From Blastomyces gilchristii SLH14081 (Eukaryota > Ascomycota > Eurotiomycetes > Onygenales > Ajellomycetaceae): DNA of 64,000 bases. A program made the position numbers and the translations under genes. Below are positions 1 to 11,225 of the stretch, in pieces. The notes beneath the pieces were generated by a model, which was not told the origin of the DNA, did not search any database, and saw only the letters and a program-made list of their open reading frames with translations. Location: the NCBI RefSeq assembly GCF_000003855.2, contig NW_003101659.1:585475-649474 (forward strand), written 5' to 3'. How positions within the stretch are numbered: the stretch's first letter is position 1; the number at the start of each line of letters is the position of its first letter.

Positions 1-2230
1 TCCGGGGTTTTCCTTAGGCACTAGCTTCGAAAGACGTCCAGCCATTCGCGATATTGGCCTGCTTTAGGGTTAGTGAAACAAATTTTGCAAGTTATTCGAA
101 GTTCTGGAGATTTCATACACGGCTGCGGGGAAAGGAAGACCTTCTTCTCATGAGGTGCCGTTTCCAGACATTTGGTCTCACAGACACAGCTATTTACCGG
201 ATTTGACCGAAGGCTAGCATTGAATCATTTTTCTGTTCTGCAGGAGGAGTTGGTTGATCCTAGTTAAAAAAAACCTCCGGGCTACGACACGCAATGTTCT
301 GCCACCTTTGGTGTTCGGACTTAAAAAATCTACGCGTTTCATGGTATAGTCGCGATGGAGGACACAAGAGAGCATTCTATTCCATTACCACATTTTATGA
401 CTGTCCATGTTTGCCTGAGACGAATGGCGATAAAACCTGAGATGATGCCTTCCCTCCTTGCAAGAGTCGGCAAGCCTTTGTAATAAGTCGCTTTCTCAAG
501 GAGATCATGCAACCTGGGGTAAAGCGATTAGCTAGGGAAACATTTCATAGATATATTCACCAAAAGAGTTCAAACCAGGACAATAAGGGTGAACACTAAC
601 GTGCTTAAATATTGGACGATTATGAACGATCCGCGGGCGCTAACAAATCGTCACTGTTAAACCAGAAATCATCTAAGGACCACGCAATGGCTAATAAACA
701 CAATTTTATAAATTCTAGTGTGCCAAAATATAATTTATTGCCTTCCGCCAAATTCGGCATTTGAATGAAGAGAAATCACTTTCCAGCGTAGCTGAGAGCC
801 CGCCATCCTATCATACTGTTAGGAACGCACCGGAATCACTTAAGCCCAGCTAGAAAATGTTGACTGCTTTCACGAATCAGAGTCTGATGCTCACCTCCAG
901 TCGTCAATGGCAAACCACACAATCCCAACGGCCGAACCTCTGTCCCAACCTAATATGTGGCAGCGCTCAAGGGGCCGGAGTAGATGAAAACTTGCTTGGG
1001 ACTCCCACACTCAAGAAACCGTTCATGTGAACTTCATGGCCCGATATTCAATAATGCGGGGCAACCATAGCGTCGGCGTCCTGTCGAATTTGTGACAGTT
1101 TGCGCTTGGAAGGGGGTTTGAAAAGGGAGCACAAGTTAAATAGACGAAAATGGGGTATATGAACACCATACAAGTCCAAGGCTGCCAGCAGTTGTGACAG
1201 GCCACTTGTGCAAAAACAGATGAAATTTGAGACGCTTTTTTCCCCCTTTATTCCATAGTTTGGAAATACGAAACTTTCGACCTTGAATTATCGTTGGGGT
1301 CCACAATACAATGATGTAGTCGAGTCGGTCATAACCAGGCGCTGAAGAATTAATATATATATCACTCGTCCACGGTCTCCAGTCCATGCTAGATGACAAC
1401 CTCCAATCTCCTAGTTGATTCAACCTATCTTGTCCTCTTAGACAGCAATTGGCCGTGAAGAAGCCCGAAGCCCGGAAAACCTGGATTTTAGGAGCACGCA
1501 GAATCTGTGTTGCCGTAGTAGCACGTAGGATTTGATATTTTAAATCGCGCATTATGTCATCAACTTGTCCACTTCCGTATTAGGCCGCCATAGAGTAATT
1601 TGCCAGTTTGCATAATGTTATTGGGAGGAGTCGGATCTGCAAATGATGCCTCGCAAAGTCTTGCTAACCACCCAAATATGATTTGGTCTTCCTGGCCCTA
1701 TCAGCGGAAAAGGCCGTTGTCACGCGGGCCAACCCCGATTCGGTGCTCTGGAAGGATTGTCGTGAAGCTAAAACCAGGGGAGATATAAAGGAGGGAGGGG
1801 TTGAAGCTGGGGCCAGGCGCTAGGAGGTCGCTCGGATCCTTTGACACGGTTAGAAAACGGGCCTAGTGCTCTCAGCGAATACGAAAAGAATGTTGGATTT
1901 CCTGATTTGACGAGACATAGTATGTAGGCCATTCCATCATTTTGCAAGCTCTCCCTCGAGATGAGTGGCTAATTCTTAAGGTGGGGGTGAAACTTGGTGC
2001 GCCCGTCGCCGGTGGCTTAGGCTGTCAACATGCTGATGCGCTGTATTTGAGGAGTGCTGACCCGACAGTATGGTCATTCAAGAACTTCAAAACGGATATG
2101 TTGTGGAAATTCGGCGACTGAAAACAAGATGCTATTTTGTTAGTTTACGATCAGGCATCTATCAGGCCTCCAGGGTGATCGTTTGTTTCTGCTGCTGCTG
2201 CTCCACAGTCACGCCTTTCTGCAGATTGAT
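1..2230. other. intergenic, no gene seen
   Basis: I see no convincing coding sequence here. Open frames are short, start at non-ATG codons or lack any recognisable domain. No tRNA or transposon ends were recognised. An ATG at 2070 could open an upstream exon of the HMG-box gene (frame kept by a GTTAGT donor just after 2132 and the TCTGCAG acceptor ending at 2224), but that is speculative. Confidence 0.5.
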
Positions 2231-3486
2231 ATGGAAGTCCTCAATATGGTATTTGAGGAGCTGGGGATGACCCAGTATTTACCAGGGTTTATTGGCAATG
2301 GCTTCGAAACATGGGAAGACGTTTTGGAAATCACTGAAGTTGATTTGTATGATTTTAACTCCTTCTGTTGATGTACAGAGTGCTGATGTGAGAAGAGAAG
2401 TGTTGGGTGTCAAATTGGGCCATCGAAGGGTATGTTTTCGTCAGCCACAGTGTGCTCTCATCATGCTCACTTGTGATGTAGAGACTACAGCAGCGAGTTG
2501 CAAAGGAAAAGAAAGATGTCCCCAATCGGCAGGCACAACACGGCGAATTCGGAAACTATTCCAGAAAGAAGAGACGATATCAGTGGCATCCTAAGGTTCG
2601 GATCCTTGACTCAGAGCGTGCTGGTTAACAAGTTAGACTGTACCACACCCGAGAAAATATATAAGGTGTCTAATTAAAGCCATACACCCACAGCCTGACC
2701 CGAACGCCCCCAGAAAACCGTTGACAGCCTATGCCATCTTTGCTAACGGTATGTTTGACAAAAAATCATAATAATTTCAGAATGATGCTCAAAGAAGAAT
2801 GTCCATAGAAAAACGAGCAGACCTCCAGTACAAGGGTTTATCATTTCCTCAGATGGCAATCGAAATTGGGAGGCTTTGGAGAGAATTGCCCGAAGGCGAA
2901 AAGAAGATCGCTCAAGCGCGTGCCATCCGCGCACGACAAGAATACAAGCTTGCTCTTGCGGAGTATGAAAAGTCAGAAAATTACCGGAGCCATGTCAGAT
3001 ATCTAGACGAATGGAAAGCGAAGAAAAGTGCGAGGAAGAAAGGTAGCTAGCTCCCCTTGATGGTGGTTTTTATATGATGGGATACTGACACATAGTTCAA
3101 TAGCCAGAAATTCCGAAGCGAAGGCATCCCACAACGCTACTAGCTCGCCTCAGGACACTGAAAGAAGTCTAGAATCGGCTGAAATTAAGATAGAAAGCCA
3201 ATTGGGCAACGGACTTGGGGACGAGATTCTGGAGACTGTTCTACCGACCCAATGGGTACCAGTGTCTCCGGAGCAGCAAATGGAACATACGTGCACCGCA
3301 TTCGTGTGGCCACCGTCCCAGAAGGACATACAGAATCACATGGGGCGAGACAGGGGCATTTTTGATAATACTCTTGCTGGCCTAAGCAATTTGGAAAGGA
3401 GTATGCAGGGCGGAGGTTTGGAAGTCGTATTCGAAGATGCTGGAATGGGGTGCAACGTATTTTGGGCGGAGGCGAATCATCACTAA
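2231..3486 (+). CDS. SAM + HMG-box DNA-binding protein (possibly decaying)
   Basis: Probable nuclear DNA-binding protein; its targets are unknown. Exons by frame and consensus are 2231-2346, 2396-2429, 2482-2595, 2694-2748/2752, about 2795-3042 and 3104-3486. Residues 1-52 form a SAM-like domain (LNMVFEELGMTQYLPGF, then VLGVKLGHRR across a junction). A basic linker ends in WHPK-PDPNAP, followed by an HMG box (KPLTAYAIFAN, KGLSFPQMAIEIGRLWRELP, YRSHVRYLDEW). The C-terminal 127 codons have no recognised domain. SAM plus HMG is a known fungal architecture; this is not the MAT1-2-1 HMG type. The obvious donor at 2749 (GTATGT) paired with the acceptor ending at 2780 gives a 32-nt intron and an immediate stop. 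Only a weaker donor at 2753 with an acceptor at 2794 (or 2797) restores the frame, giving 317 aa. The start at 2231 is the first in-frame ATG before the SAM domain. The domain call is firm; intactness is uncertain. Confidence 0.75.
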
Positions 3487-6400
3487 CGACAGCACTTATT
3501 ATAAAACTGGTCCTGGCCGAGCATAGCTTACCCTGGTGCGAGGTGATGTAGCGCGGCGCAGTGCAGGTGTCAAACGGCCTCGCAGTCAAGTTCGAATCAA
3601 TATGAAATATTGCAGTTTTCGGGAGAGTTGAGTCAGGGATAGGGCTAATGAGCATTTCATTCAGTTCCCATCCTACAGCTTACCAATAATTAATTGATCT
3701 CTGGCTTGGGCATTAACAAATATATATAATATATATACATTTGTTTTTGCCCTATCTCCACTTTTGGGTTGATATCGCCCTATATATCGACGTTGCCGCA
3801 CGATTGTGGGTCGGTAGTCAAGGTAAAAAAAATAAAGTCTGGAAGAATGTACTTCTTTAAGCTTAGCTTCAAGCAGAAACAGAAACAGGAAAATAAAAAA
3901 CTATTTAAATGGTCTATCATTGACCGAAGGTTCCCTATTATTTGTCGATGGTTCTACGATGTAGTTAAGGGGGACAGAAGTTCGACAGAGCCGCACAGTC
4001 GTGGTGCGGTGGGGAAGAATGTTTTCCCGAGCAGTCTTGGTCCACCGCATCCATAACCACCTCACTACATAACTACTACCCCTGGCTAATTGAAGTCTCA
4101 TAAGCTGCTGGCACTTTCTATATAATAGCTAATGCCATTCAAGGGCTTGCTGATTCCCCGACTGCACCAATGATGCCGCTCGAAATACATTTCTTTAAGG
4201 AATATGATCGCGTGCGATCGCGGTAGCATTGAAATGCTTCCTCAGCCCCCTACCTAGCCTTGGAAGGAAGACCATACAAGGGAAACAACAGCACTTTCAC
4301 TCTGCATTCCTGTTTGGCAGCATATGAAAGTATTGTGCATGCGTGTACATTGTATGGTACACTTGCTTTACAGATGTTAAGGAGATGCAGAACCTTCAAA
4401 TCCGACACAGCGCGGATCGATTTTTTCAAGTATTGCGCCTCTGGACAGGCTCCGTTCCCTCACCAATAATCCACACCCTCAGCCAATGGTGTGATAATAT
4501 TATTACTAGCCAACACGACTACTTCCATGCTAATTTTGCTTGAATACACTTCAGCAGCTGCCCTGACAAAACCAGGCTGGAATGAGGTGACCTCTCTCTG
4601 GCATTCTTCGTGCGACCCATTAATTCGGGATTTGATTTACTTCATAACTTCAAGGATCAGTGTGCGGTTCAATCAAATAATAAAGGCGAACCCTTATTCA
4701 CAACAAATCCTTGACCATGTTTTTTTTTTGGATTCTTGTCACCCAAGACTTTCTGATATTTCACTACCCTCCTCGAAAAGTCAATCAATGGTTACTTTCA
4801 AAGGTATTACTGAAGAAGCTAGTAAAGAAAGCCCCTCCATTGCAGCTCGCTGATGAAAGCTGACAGAATTCTGATATTTTAAATTCCTGAAAATATTTTG
4901 GTAGCCGAAATGTCTCCAGCTCCGCCGAAGCCTTCAATTATCGGATGAAGGCCAGGATCTTCTAACTTAGGTGAGTAGACGCTGTTCAATGCACGGGGCT
5001 CATCCCAAGCAAAACCCATTTGGCTATCTGGGCAACATCCACTACGGCTACCGACACTTAGAGACGAATTTTAGCCAGGGTGTCGGGTCATTCAAAGTTC
5101 TCCAGTTGTGTGAACGTCCCATGTCGTCATTTTTTTGATAGCACTGGCTGAATCGTCAATGCTTTTTCTATGGTGTTCGTGTCATTTAATTCGATACAAT
5201 GCCAAGGGCGAGTTTCTATTTTTCTAGTATCCCGAGGAGCTGCGTCATAGATAGAGTATCCGGACATTGCGACATTTTCTAGGAGAGATTTTGTGAGTAG
5301 AAATTTTTGTTTTCTTTATACCTAAATTGACAGTGCTAACATGTATCACATTTCGTGCTGCTGCATATATCTAAATGCACTCTCCGATATTTAGGGTTTT
5401 ATTATATCGAGTCAAAGCCATTTTTCTGCCTGATGCTAGCATTGATATAATGCTGGACGAGCACCTCTACGTTAATGTTAAGTCCCTCGTTTTCAGAATA
5501 TCGGCTACACTGAGCGCCTTGATGCTTTCATAGTCAAGCCCTCTTTTACATAAAGGTCGGTTCAAATGACGTACGGTATGACACATGTCGATTTTGGGTT
5601 TGTGGGCCTTCCACCTGATGCAGCCATGCCTGAAGTTTTATTTTACTCTCATTAAAGGTATGGTGATGGTACATCTCGTGTTAACCAGAATCCTGCACAC
5701 ACTTTCGGTATTGGGATAGTCTACCTTCGGCTCAGAAGCAAGCATCTGGTTTGAACTGGTTAGCGTTAGCTCCTTTACTGCTTGCTCAGCTCCATCGGTT
5801 CAAGGGTACGTCAGCCTATGCCAAGTATGCATTCCTTTACACAATTTCATTCAATAGGCCAATGCATTAGAAAATCTAAGGTCAGGATAACATATACGTG
5901 TGTTTGATTGGGTCATTATATCAGCATCACGTCGAGGTCGATAATAGCAAAGGGGTCAGTGCACTCGTAGCAGATGTATCCGTTGTCATCTGCACGCGCG
6001 GTGATGTGACAGCTAAAGTCGCATTTTATTTTTAGTTCTGCTCTGTCCCGGAAGACCTTCTAGCCCTTTCGTGAACGACGGTGTGTCTGGACTCCCAATT
6101 GTATGGGCTTGGATCGAACCCTGGATTTGCTCGCCTCGCCGAAGGACTTCAACGCAGGAGAGAATTGTTTCCCTATTGGGTAAGCAAGCGATCCCTAGCG
6201 GGTTACCATCTGCATACGCTACTTTGAATGCGTTAAATATTAGTTTGCCCTACCAAATCTTTTCTTGACCATCCAAGCTCAACGCAAGGCGGCCTTACGA
6301 TCGCTTGGAATCCCTGGCATGCAGTTCTCCATGTCATATGGATGCCAACTCGTCCCCACTCGTCCAGGCTTTGACGGGTTTGCTGATGTAACAAGTGTGA

Positions 6401-6626
6401 ATATAGAAAGGGGTCCGAGTATGGGTACATGGTCTTAAAGGAGCTAGAACTACTACTACCTCATAGTAACTTACACCTCTCTCCCGACCATTCATTTATC
6501 AATGAGGATATTACTTATTACTCTCATTGTGTGAGAACTTACACTTAGTCCCGTCATTCTAATTTACAGGGAACAGTACCGCCAGAACCGCTGGTTACTT
6601 TTGATTATATCCTACCCCAATACATA
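3487..6626. other. intergenic, gene-poor
   Basis: About 3.1 kb with no frame that carries a recognisable domain or a plausible exon chain. It holds a short TA-rich stretch near 3720-3740. A B-box-like GGTTCGATCC occurs on the minus strand near 6115, but no tRNA fold fits it. The last few hundred bases are presumably the promoter and leader of the transcription factor that starts at 6627. Confidence 0.5.
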
Positions 6627-9356
6627 ATGGATCAGTCAGCACATAAAATCCTCCGAGCGCAAGGTCAACCGCAGAATTATCCCCTAAACATCTTCAACTT
6701 GCCCAATTATTCAAATTTTCCAAATACTTTCATTGAACCAACTGAAACGGCGAACCGCACCATGTCCTCTTCTTCTCCTACCCGAGCTGATTCAAAGATT
6801 GCAATACCTAGGCTTCGGCGGCCAGGTCAGAATCAGCCATCACCTGCTAGCGAAAGGCACAGAGTGAGCCATGCTTGTGATCCATGTCGCAAACGGAAAT
6901 CAAAATGCGATGGTCTTCGACCCGTCTGTTCACGTTGCAGAGACCAAGAGATAGCCTGCGCTTATTTGGATGGCAAACGGGAAAAAATGAAACGGTCAGT
7001 CCTGATGCCGCTGGGAATCCAAGCCTCTTTGAATTTTGTGCGACGCTTCACAAAAGCTTATACAATTTGGACCACAACTTCCGTCTTTCCAATTCCAATA
7101 ATTTTCCTCGTTCTTATGCTTTCCTTGATTTCTTTTCCTAAACTAAGCCAGTGTGTGGTAGATACACCAAAAGCAATGCTGCGAAGGTGACTGTGTATGA
7201 GAAGCTCCTCTATGACATCCTTCCACACCTGAAGCCTGAAATGCAATTAACAGTCCGGACCACACTACTAGAGGTAAATCAGAGAGATTTTCTCCATGAG
7301 GGATACCAGTCGATTGATCATTTGTTCCGGGTTGTAGCGTATCGCGGGGGACTCGCTAACCAATCGCAGTGTCGAAATCTTGCGGAAGATGATAATTCGA
7401 CTCCAATCGAAGCTACAGGCTCAGGAGATGAAGATGAATATGCAGCGTCCGCCGGTGCTGGTTCTCCACGATTCCAAGATCGCATCCAACCAGACTCTGC
7501 GGGTTTTGTGATAACCACAGGATTCCTTGGAAAATCTTCTGTCACGAGATGGATTGAAGAACTGGCGACAAAACTATTGAAATATTTCGGGCCAACGTGT
7601 TAAGTTTCTCTCCCGGCTGAGTTTCTGACTTCTTTCTAATTTTATGGATTTTTAGCGGAAGATATTTTGAACGGAGAGCGCATCTTCGCAAGTTTCGATG
7701 AATTTTACAAATGCGTACTTAAAGAATGCACTTACTTTCTCGATGATGAGTACTTAGAGAAATTTCTAGTAGTCAGGAAAACTGGAAACAGCCCGCCAAA
7801 AATGTTCAAAAAAATCGACAACCAGTCTGAACCCCTTCAAAAAGAAATGGCTGACATATTTCTTAATTCATATTTCCTAACTGTCCACCCAATGTTCCCA
7901 ATACTTTCAGAGGAGGAGTTCAGAGTACATTATGAAATTTATTACCAAACAGCCATCTATCCCAGTCATGTCTGGCGCAATATCTTGCATGTCGTTTTCG
8001 CCATTGGTGCACTTCACGCGCTTCGTATACAAGTTCCGTGCAGCGTCGTTGAAAATGATCATGTTATGTACGCATTCCGTTCTGGTGCATTAGGCCGGAG
8101 TTCGACTCATCTTGGGGATATTCCATCTATGGAAGAGCTGCAGTTGGCCGCAATCAGTGGATTGTATTATCTTACGAGCCATCACATTAACAGGTAACAT
8201 GATACGCACCTAGTCCGTGGTGACAGTTAACTAACAAGGTTTAATCAGAGCTTGGAATGTAATCGGCCTGGCGGTGCGTTTTGCGCAGACACGGGCTCTT
8301 CATTTGGTCAACACGAGTACTGAACTTTCGGAGGGTGAACGAGAATTCGAATTAAGAGTTTGGCATTCCATCAGCTCAATGGAACGTTTTCTCTGCGTCC
8401 TCACGGGGCGGCCTTCATCACTTCAGGATCGTTTTACTAGTGCCCGTTTACCCCGACCAATGGATTTTCCATCCACAGGGCCCCTTGCATACAATGCCTC
8501 GCGAGCAGCAATGGCAGCAATGTATCCACCTTCTAACACTACCCCAGTGACCAGCTCCGCTATTCCGCCATGGACCATCTTCGTCCGGTGTCTTCGCCTT
8601 GATTTAATTATCGCCGAGGCTTTGGAAGAGCTGTATAGCCCTAGCACAGTAAACCGAACTTGGGCTGGCGTGCAGAACTTAGTTTTAGATTTAGACAAGA
8701 AGCTCGCCCAATGGAGGGACGATCTTCCCCACAGAATTCTGGACCTTTCGCCAGCTTCTAAAGGACTTCCACCCCTGGATCAACGCATGTATCTGAACCT
8801 CCGCTTCTATGGAGCGTGCATTCTCATCAACCGCCCATGTTTTTGTGAGGCTCAACAATTACGTGACGCAATCCCGTCCCAGTCCGCAACTTCGAAAAGA
8901 ATGGACGAAGATGCCGCTATCAGTTGTTTGTCTGCAGCCCGGAATATAATCGACCTCCTTCCTCAAGACATCCAACCAGCCAAACTGTACCTCGCCACTC
9001 CGTGGTGGTGTGTACTGCATTACATAGTTCAAGCTGGTACGGTTCTGGTAATGGAATTGTCAATGGATGTGTCCCATTTGCCCAACGAAACCGAAAATTT
9101 GATCAAAGAGTCGACATGTGTCCTCAGGTGGTTACAAGCGTTGTCAGTGACAAACGAACCCGCCCATCGAGCCCACGTTAGCCTGAGCCGCCTGATGTTT
9201 CTTGCCCTTGCCAAACTTGGTAAGGACAATCACAATCCCGCAAGACAGTTTATGGCCAAAGACACGTCAGTCTCTCCGTCCAGCCCCACAAGTGCAATCT
9301 CTGTCAGCCCTCAGCCCTTCATGCCCAATCCAGTATCTGCCGGGTGGCAAGATTAA
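6627..9356 (+). CDS. Zn2Cys6 fungal-specific transcription factor
   Basis: Predicted nuclear transcription regulator; its target pathway cannot be read from the sequence. Exons 6627-6994, 7162-7598, 7656-8193 and 8249-9356 sum to 2,451 nt (816 aa). A binuclear zinc cluster starts at about residue 84, with the spacing C-x2-C-x6-C-x6-C-x2-C-x6-C (CDPCRKRKSKC then CSRC). It is followed by a basic linker and a short dimerisation-type segment (VTVYEKLLYDILP). The middle region (LNSYFLTVHPMFPIL, then RAWNVIGLAVRFAQTRALHL) is the fungal transcription factor middle homology region (PF04082 type). Introns have donors GTCAGT, GTTAAG and GTAACA and keep frame. The ATG at 6627 is the first in frame; one near 6762 (MSSSSPTRAD) is an alternative start that would trim about 45 residues. 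No neighbouring biosynthetic genes suggest a pathway role. Confidence 0.9.
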
Positions 9357-11225
9357 GGCCCTAGTCCTGTTGAGGTCAAAGCGAGGCGAAGTGGCTTGAC
9401 GGTTGTGCTGGCAGGCAAGATATGGCCGCGAAAGTCCCTGTCTTAACGGACGACTCAGAGGGCCAAACCAAACCTGCGCTGGATGGACCGAAACATGCCC
9501 ATGTCCTTGCGCATTTAGCTAAAGAAGCTAGGTAGTCCATAGCCCAAAGGACGTTCAAATTGGGAAAGGATCTGACCACCATTTTCTCCTCGAATCACTG
9601 CTTTTCCTTCATCAGCCCGGTCCTTGGAATTGTTAGCAAACATCTTAACCCCTAATACCACCTGTTCACTGCCCCCATGTCGCTCTCCCTCTCTCTCCCG
9701 CTCTCTATCTATACATATATATTGACCGTTTTAATAACTCCTTTACCTCTTAATTAGTAATATTAACTGCCCTCTTCATTGACGGAGCTTTTTTCCTCCT
9801 TATTGGGAAGTCCCTACACTTAGAAATACAGTACATACATATTCGCATGTCGAAATTAACTTACAAAATCCCAGAAGCTGAAGAAAATGGAGATAAGGGA
9901 GATAAGGAATAGGATAGAAGTTCATGACAAGTATAGGTCAGCTACTCTGTTCGTTTCTCACATCTTGTTTTGATACTCTCTGTGCATCCTTTCTAGAACA
10001 AGTTAGATAGTCGCATCCGCCACTAGCCGTAATCAAAATACATGTTTCCCAAGCACCTACTTGCCTTCCTTTTTGGTTTCTGCGTCCATGATTTCTTGTG
10101 CTTCTAATGCAGTTCTTCTCCATCTCAGTCCCCTTTGGACGATTTCCGCTATCCCAAGTTTGAAATAGAGAAATGTGATGTGTTACTAGACATAATGTGA
10201 CATGCACGAGATTGTGCTAAATTTCTCAGACCCCTGCACGCACCCTCAATGCCATGCTTCTCTTCCTTGAATACGAGATACAGCTGGTCCCCGCCTCTCA
10301 CCTCATAGCTAGATAATCAATAGAAGTCTTCATATGTGAATGGGAACATGTTTGCCACTTTAGTCCACATATCACTGGTTGCAAGGAACTATCCTAGAAA
10401 CGGGAACGTGTTTCCCACGCTACGAGGGCGTTTGCCACATAAATGTGCATACATGTAATTAGCCGGCAATATTTAGTTTACCTGGTGGATAGTTAGGTCG
10501 AGCAAGTTGTCCATACATCTGTACGATGTAGGCGGTTAACCATTCAGGGCTCACGCAGATCTTACAGACGCAGGGAGGTAGGTGGGTATGAATAGGTGTG
10601 CCATCTGGGGATGTTCGGTGATAGTGACGATCAGGAAGATAGTGTTAGAAAAATATGGCGGCTGGCATCGGGACGACGCATTAAACGAACGCCTAAACAA
10701 CCTTTGAAGTTTTGAAGCCTTTTCTTTTCATTCATTGCTGGCAAACTTTATAGCCACAGGAGAGATATATCGGGGCCCAGCCGTTTAGCTTGGGCTGCGC
10801 GATGCAAAACGTGTGCTTCAGAAGATAAAATTCGAGGGAATCTCATGTGGTTATGGAGTAGTTAACACGTAACATATCATATGGTGCTGTTACCGTAACA
10901 AAGCTCAATCGCAATCCAGGCAAGAGCTCGCAGTTGGGTATCACGTTGAGTTGCTCAGTTAAATTAGCGCCAATGCTTGGCCCACCCCCTGTTTATCCAC
11001 TTCTGTATGGCAAGTGAACGGGAAAAACAACATGCGCATCTCAAGTTGAAATAAAGAAAGCCGAGAGACGAAGAATAAAGTGAAGAGTGAAAATAGAAGA
11101 AAATATAAAAAACTCTAGGATAGCAAGTATGCTTGACTTCGATTTTGACAATGATAATGGTGAATAAATAGTAAAAAGTAGGACGAAAAAAGGTAAAATC
11201 CACACAGTTTGAATTAAAAATCCTT
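9357..11225. other. intergenic with a short repeat cluster
   Basis: No gene seen between the transcription factor stop and the SEC63 stop (these genes are convergent, so both 3' UTRs lie here). It contains a CT-rich stretch near 9685-9710. A small group of related words lies at 10342-10438: GGGAACATGTTTGCCAC, GGGAACGTGTTTCCCAC and GTTTGCCAC. Confidence 0.5.
10342..10438. repeat. three related GTTTGCCAC-type words
   Basis: Copies at 10342-10358, 10402-10418 (the second is also nearly self-complementary, GGGAACGTGTTTCCC) and a partial copy at 10430-10438. The repeats are seen directly; no function is known. Confidence 0.6.

Noticed and set aside
2231..3486. Mating-type (MAT1-2-1) HMG gene
   Set aside because: The HMG box sequence and the N-terminal SAM domain do not match MAT1-2-1, and no SLA2/APN2/COX13 neighbours are present.
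6080..6160. Minus-strand GGTTCGATCC near 6115
   Set aside because: T-stem does not pair and no A box precedes it.
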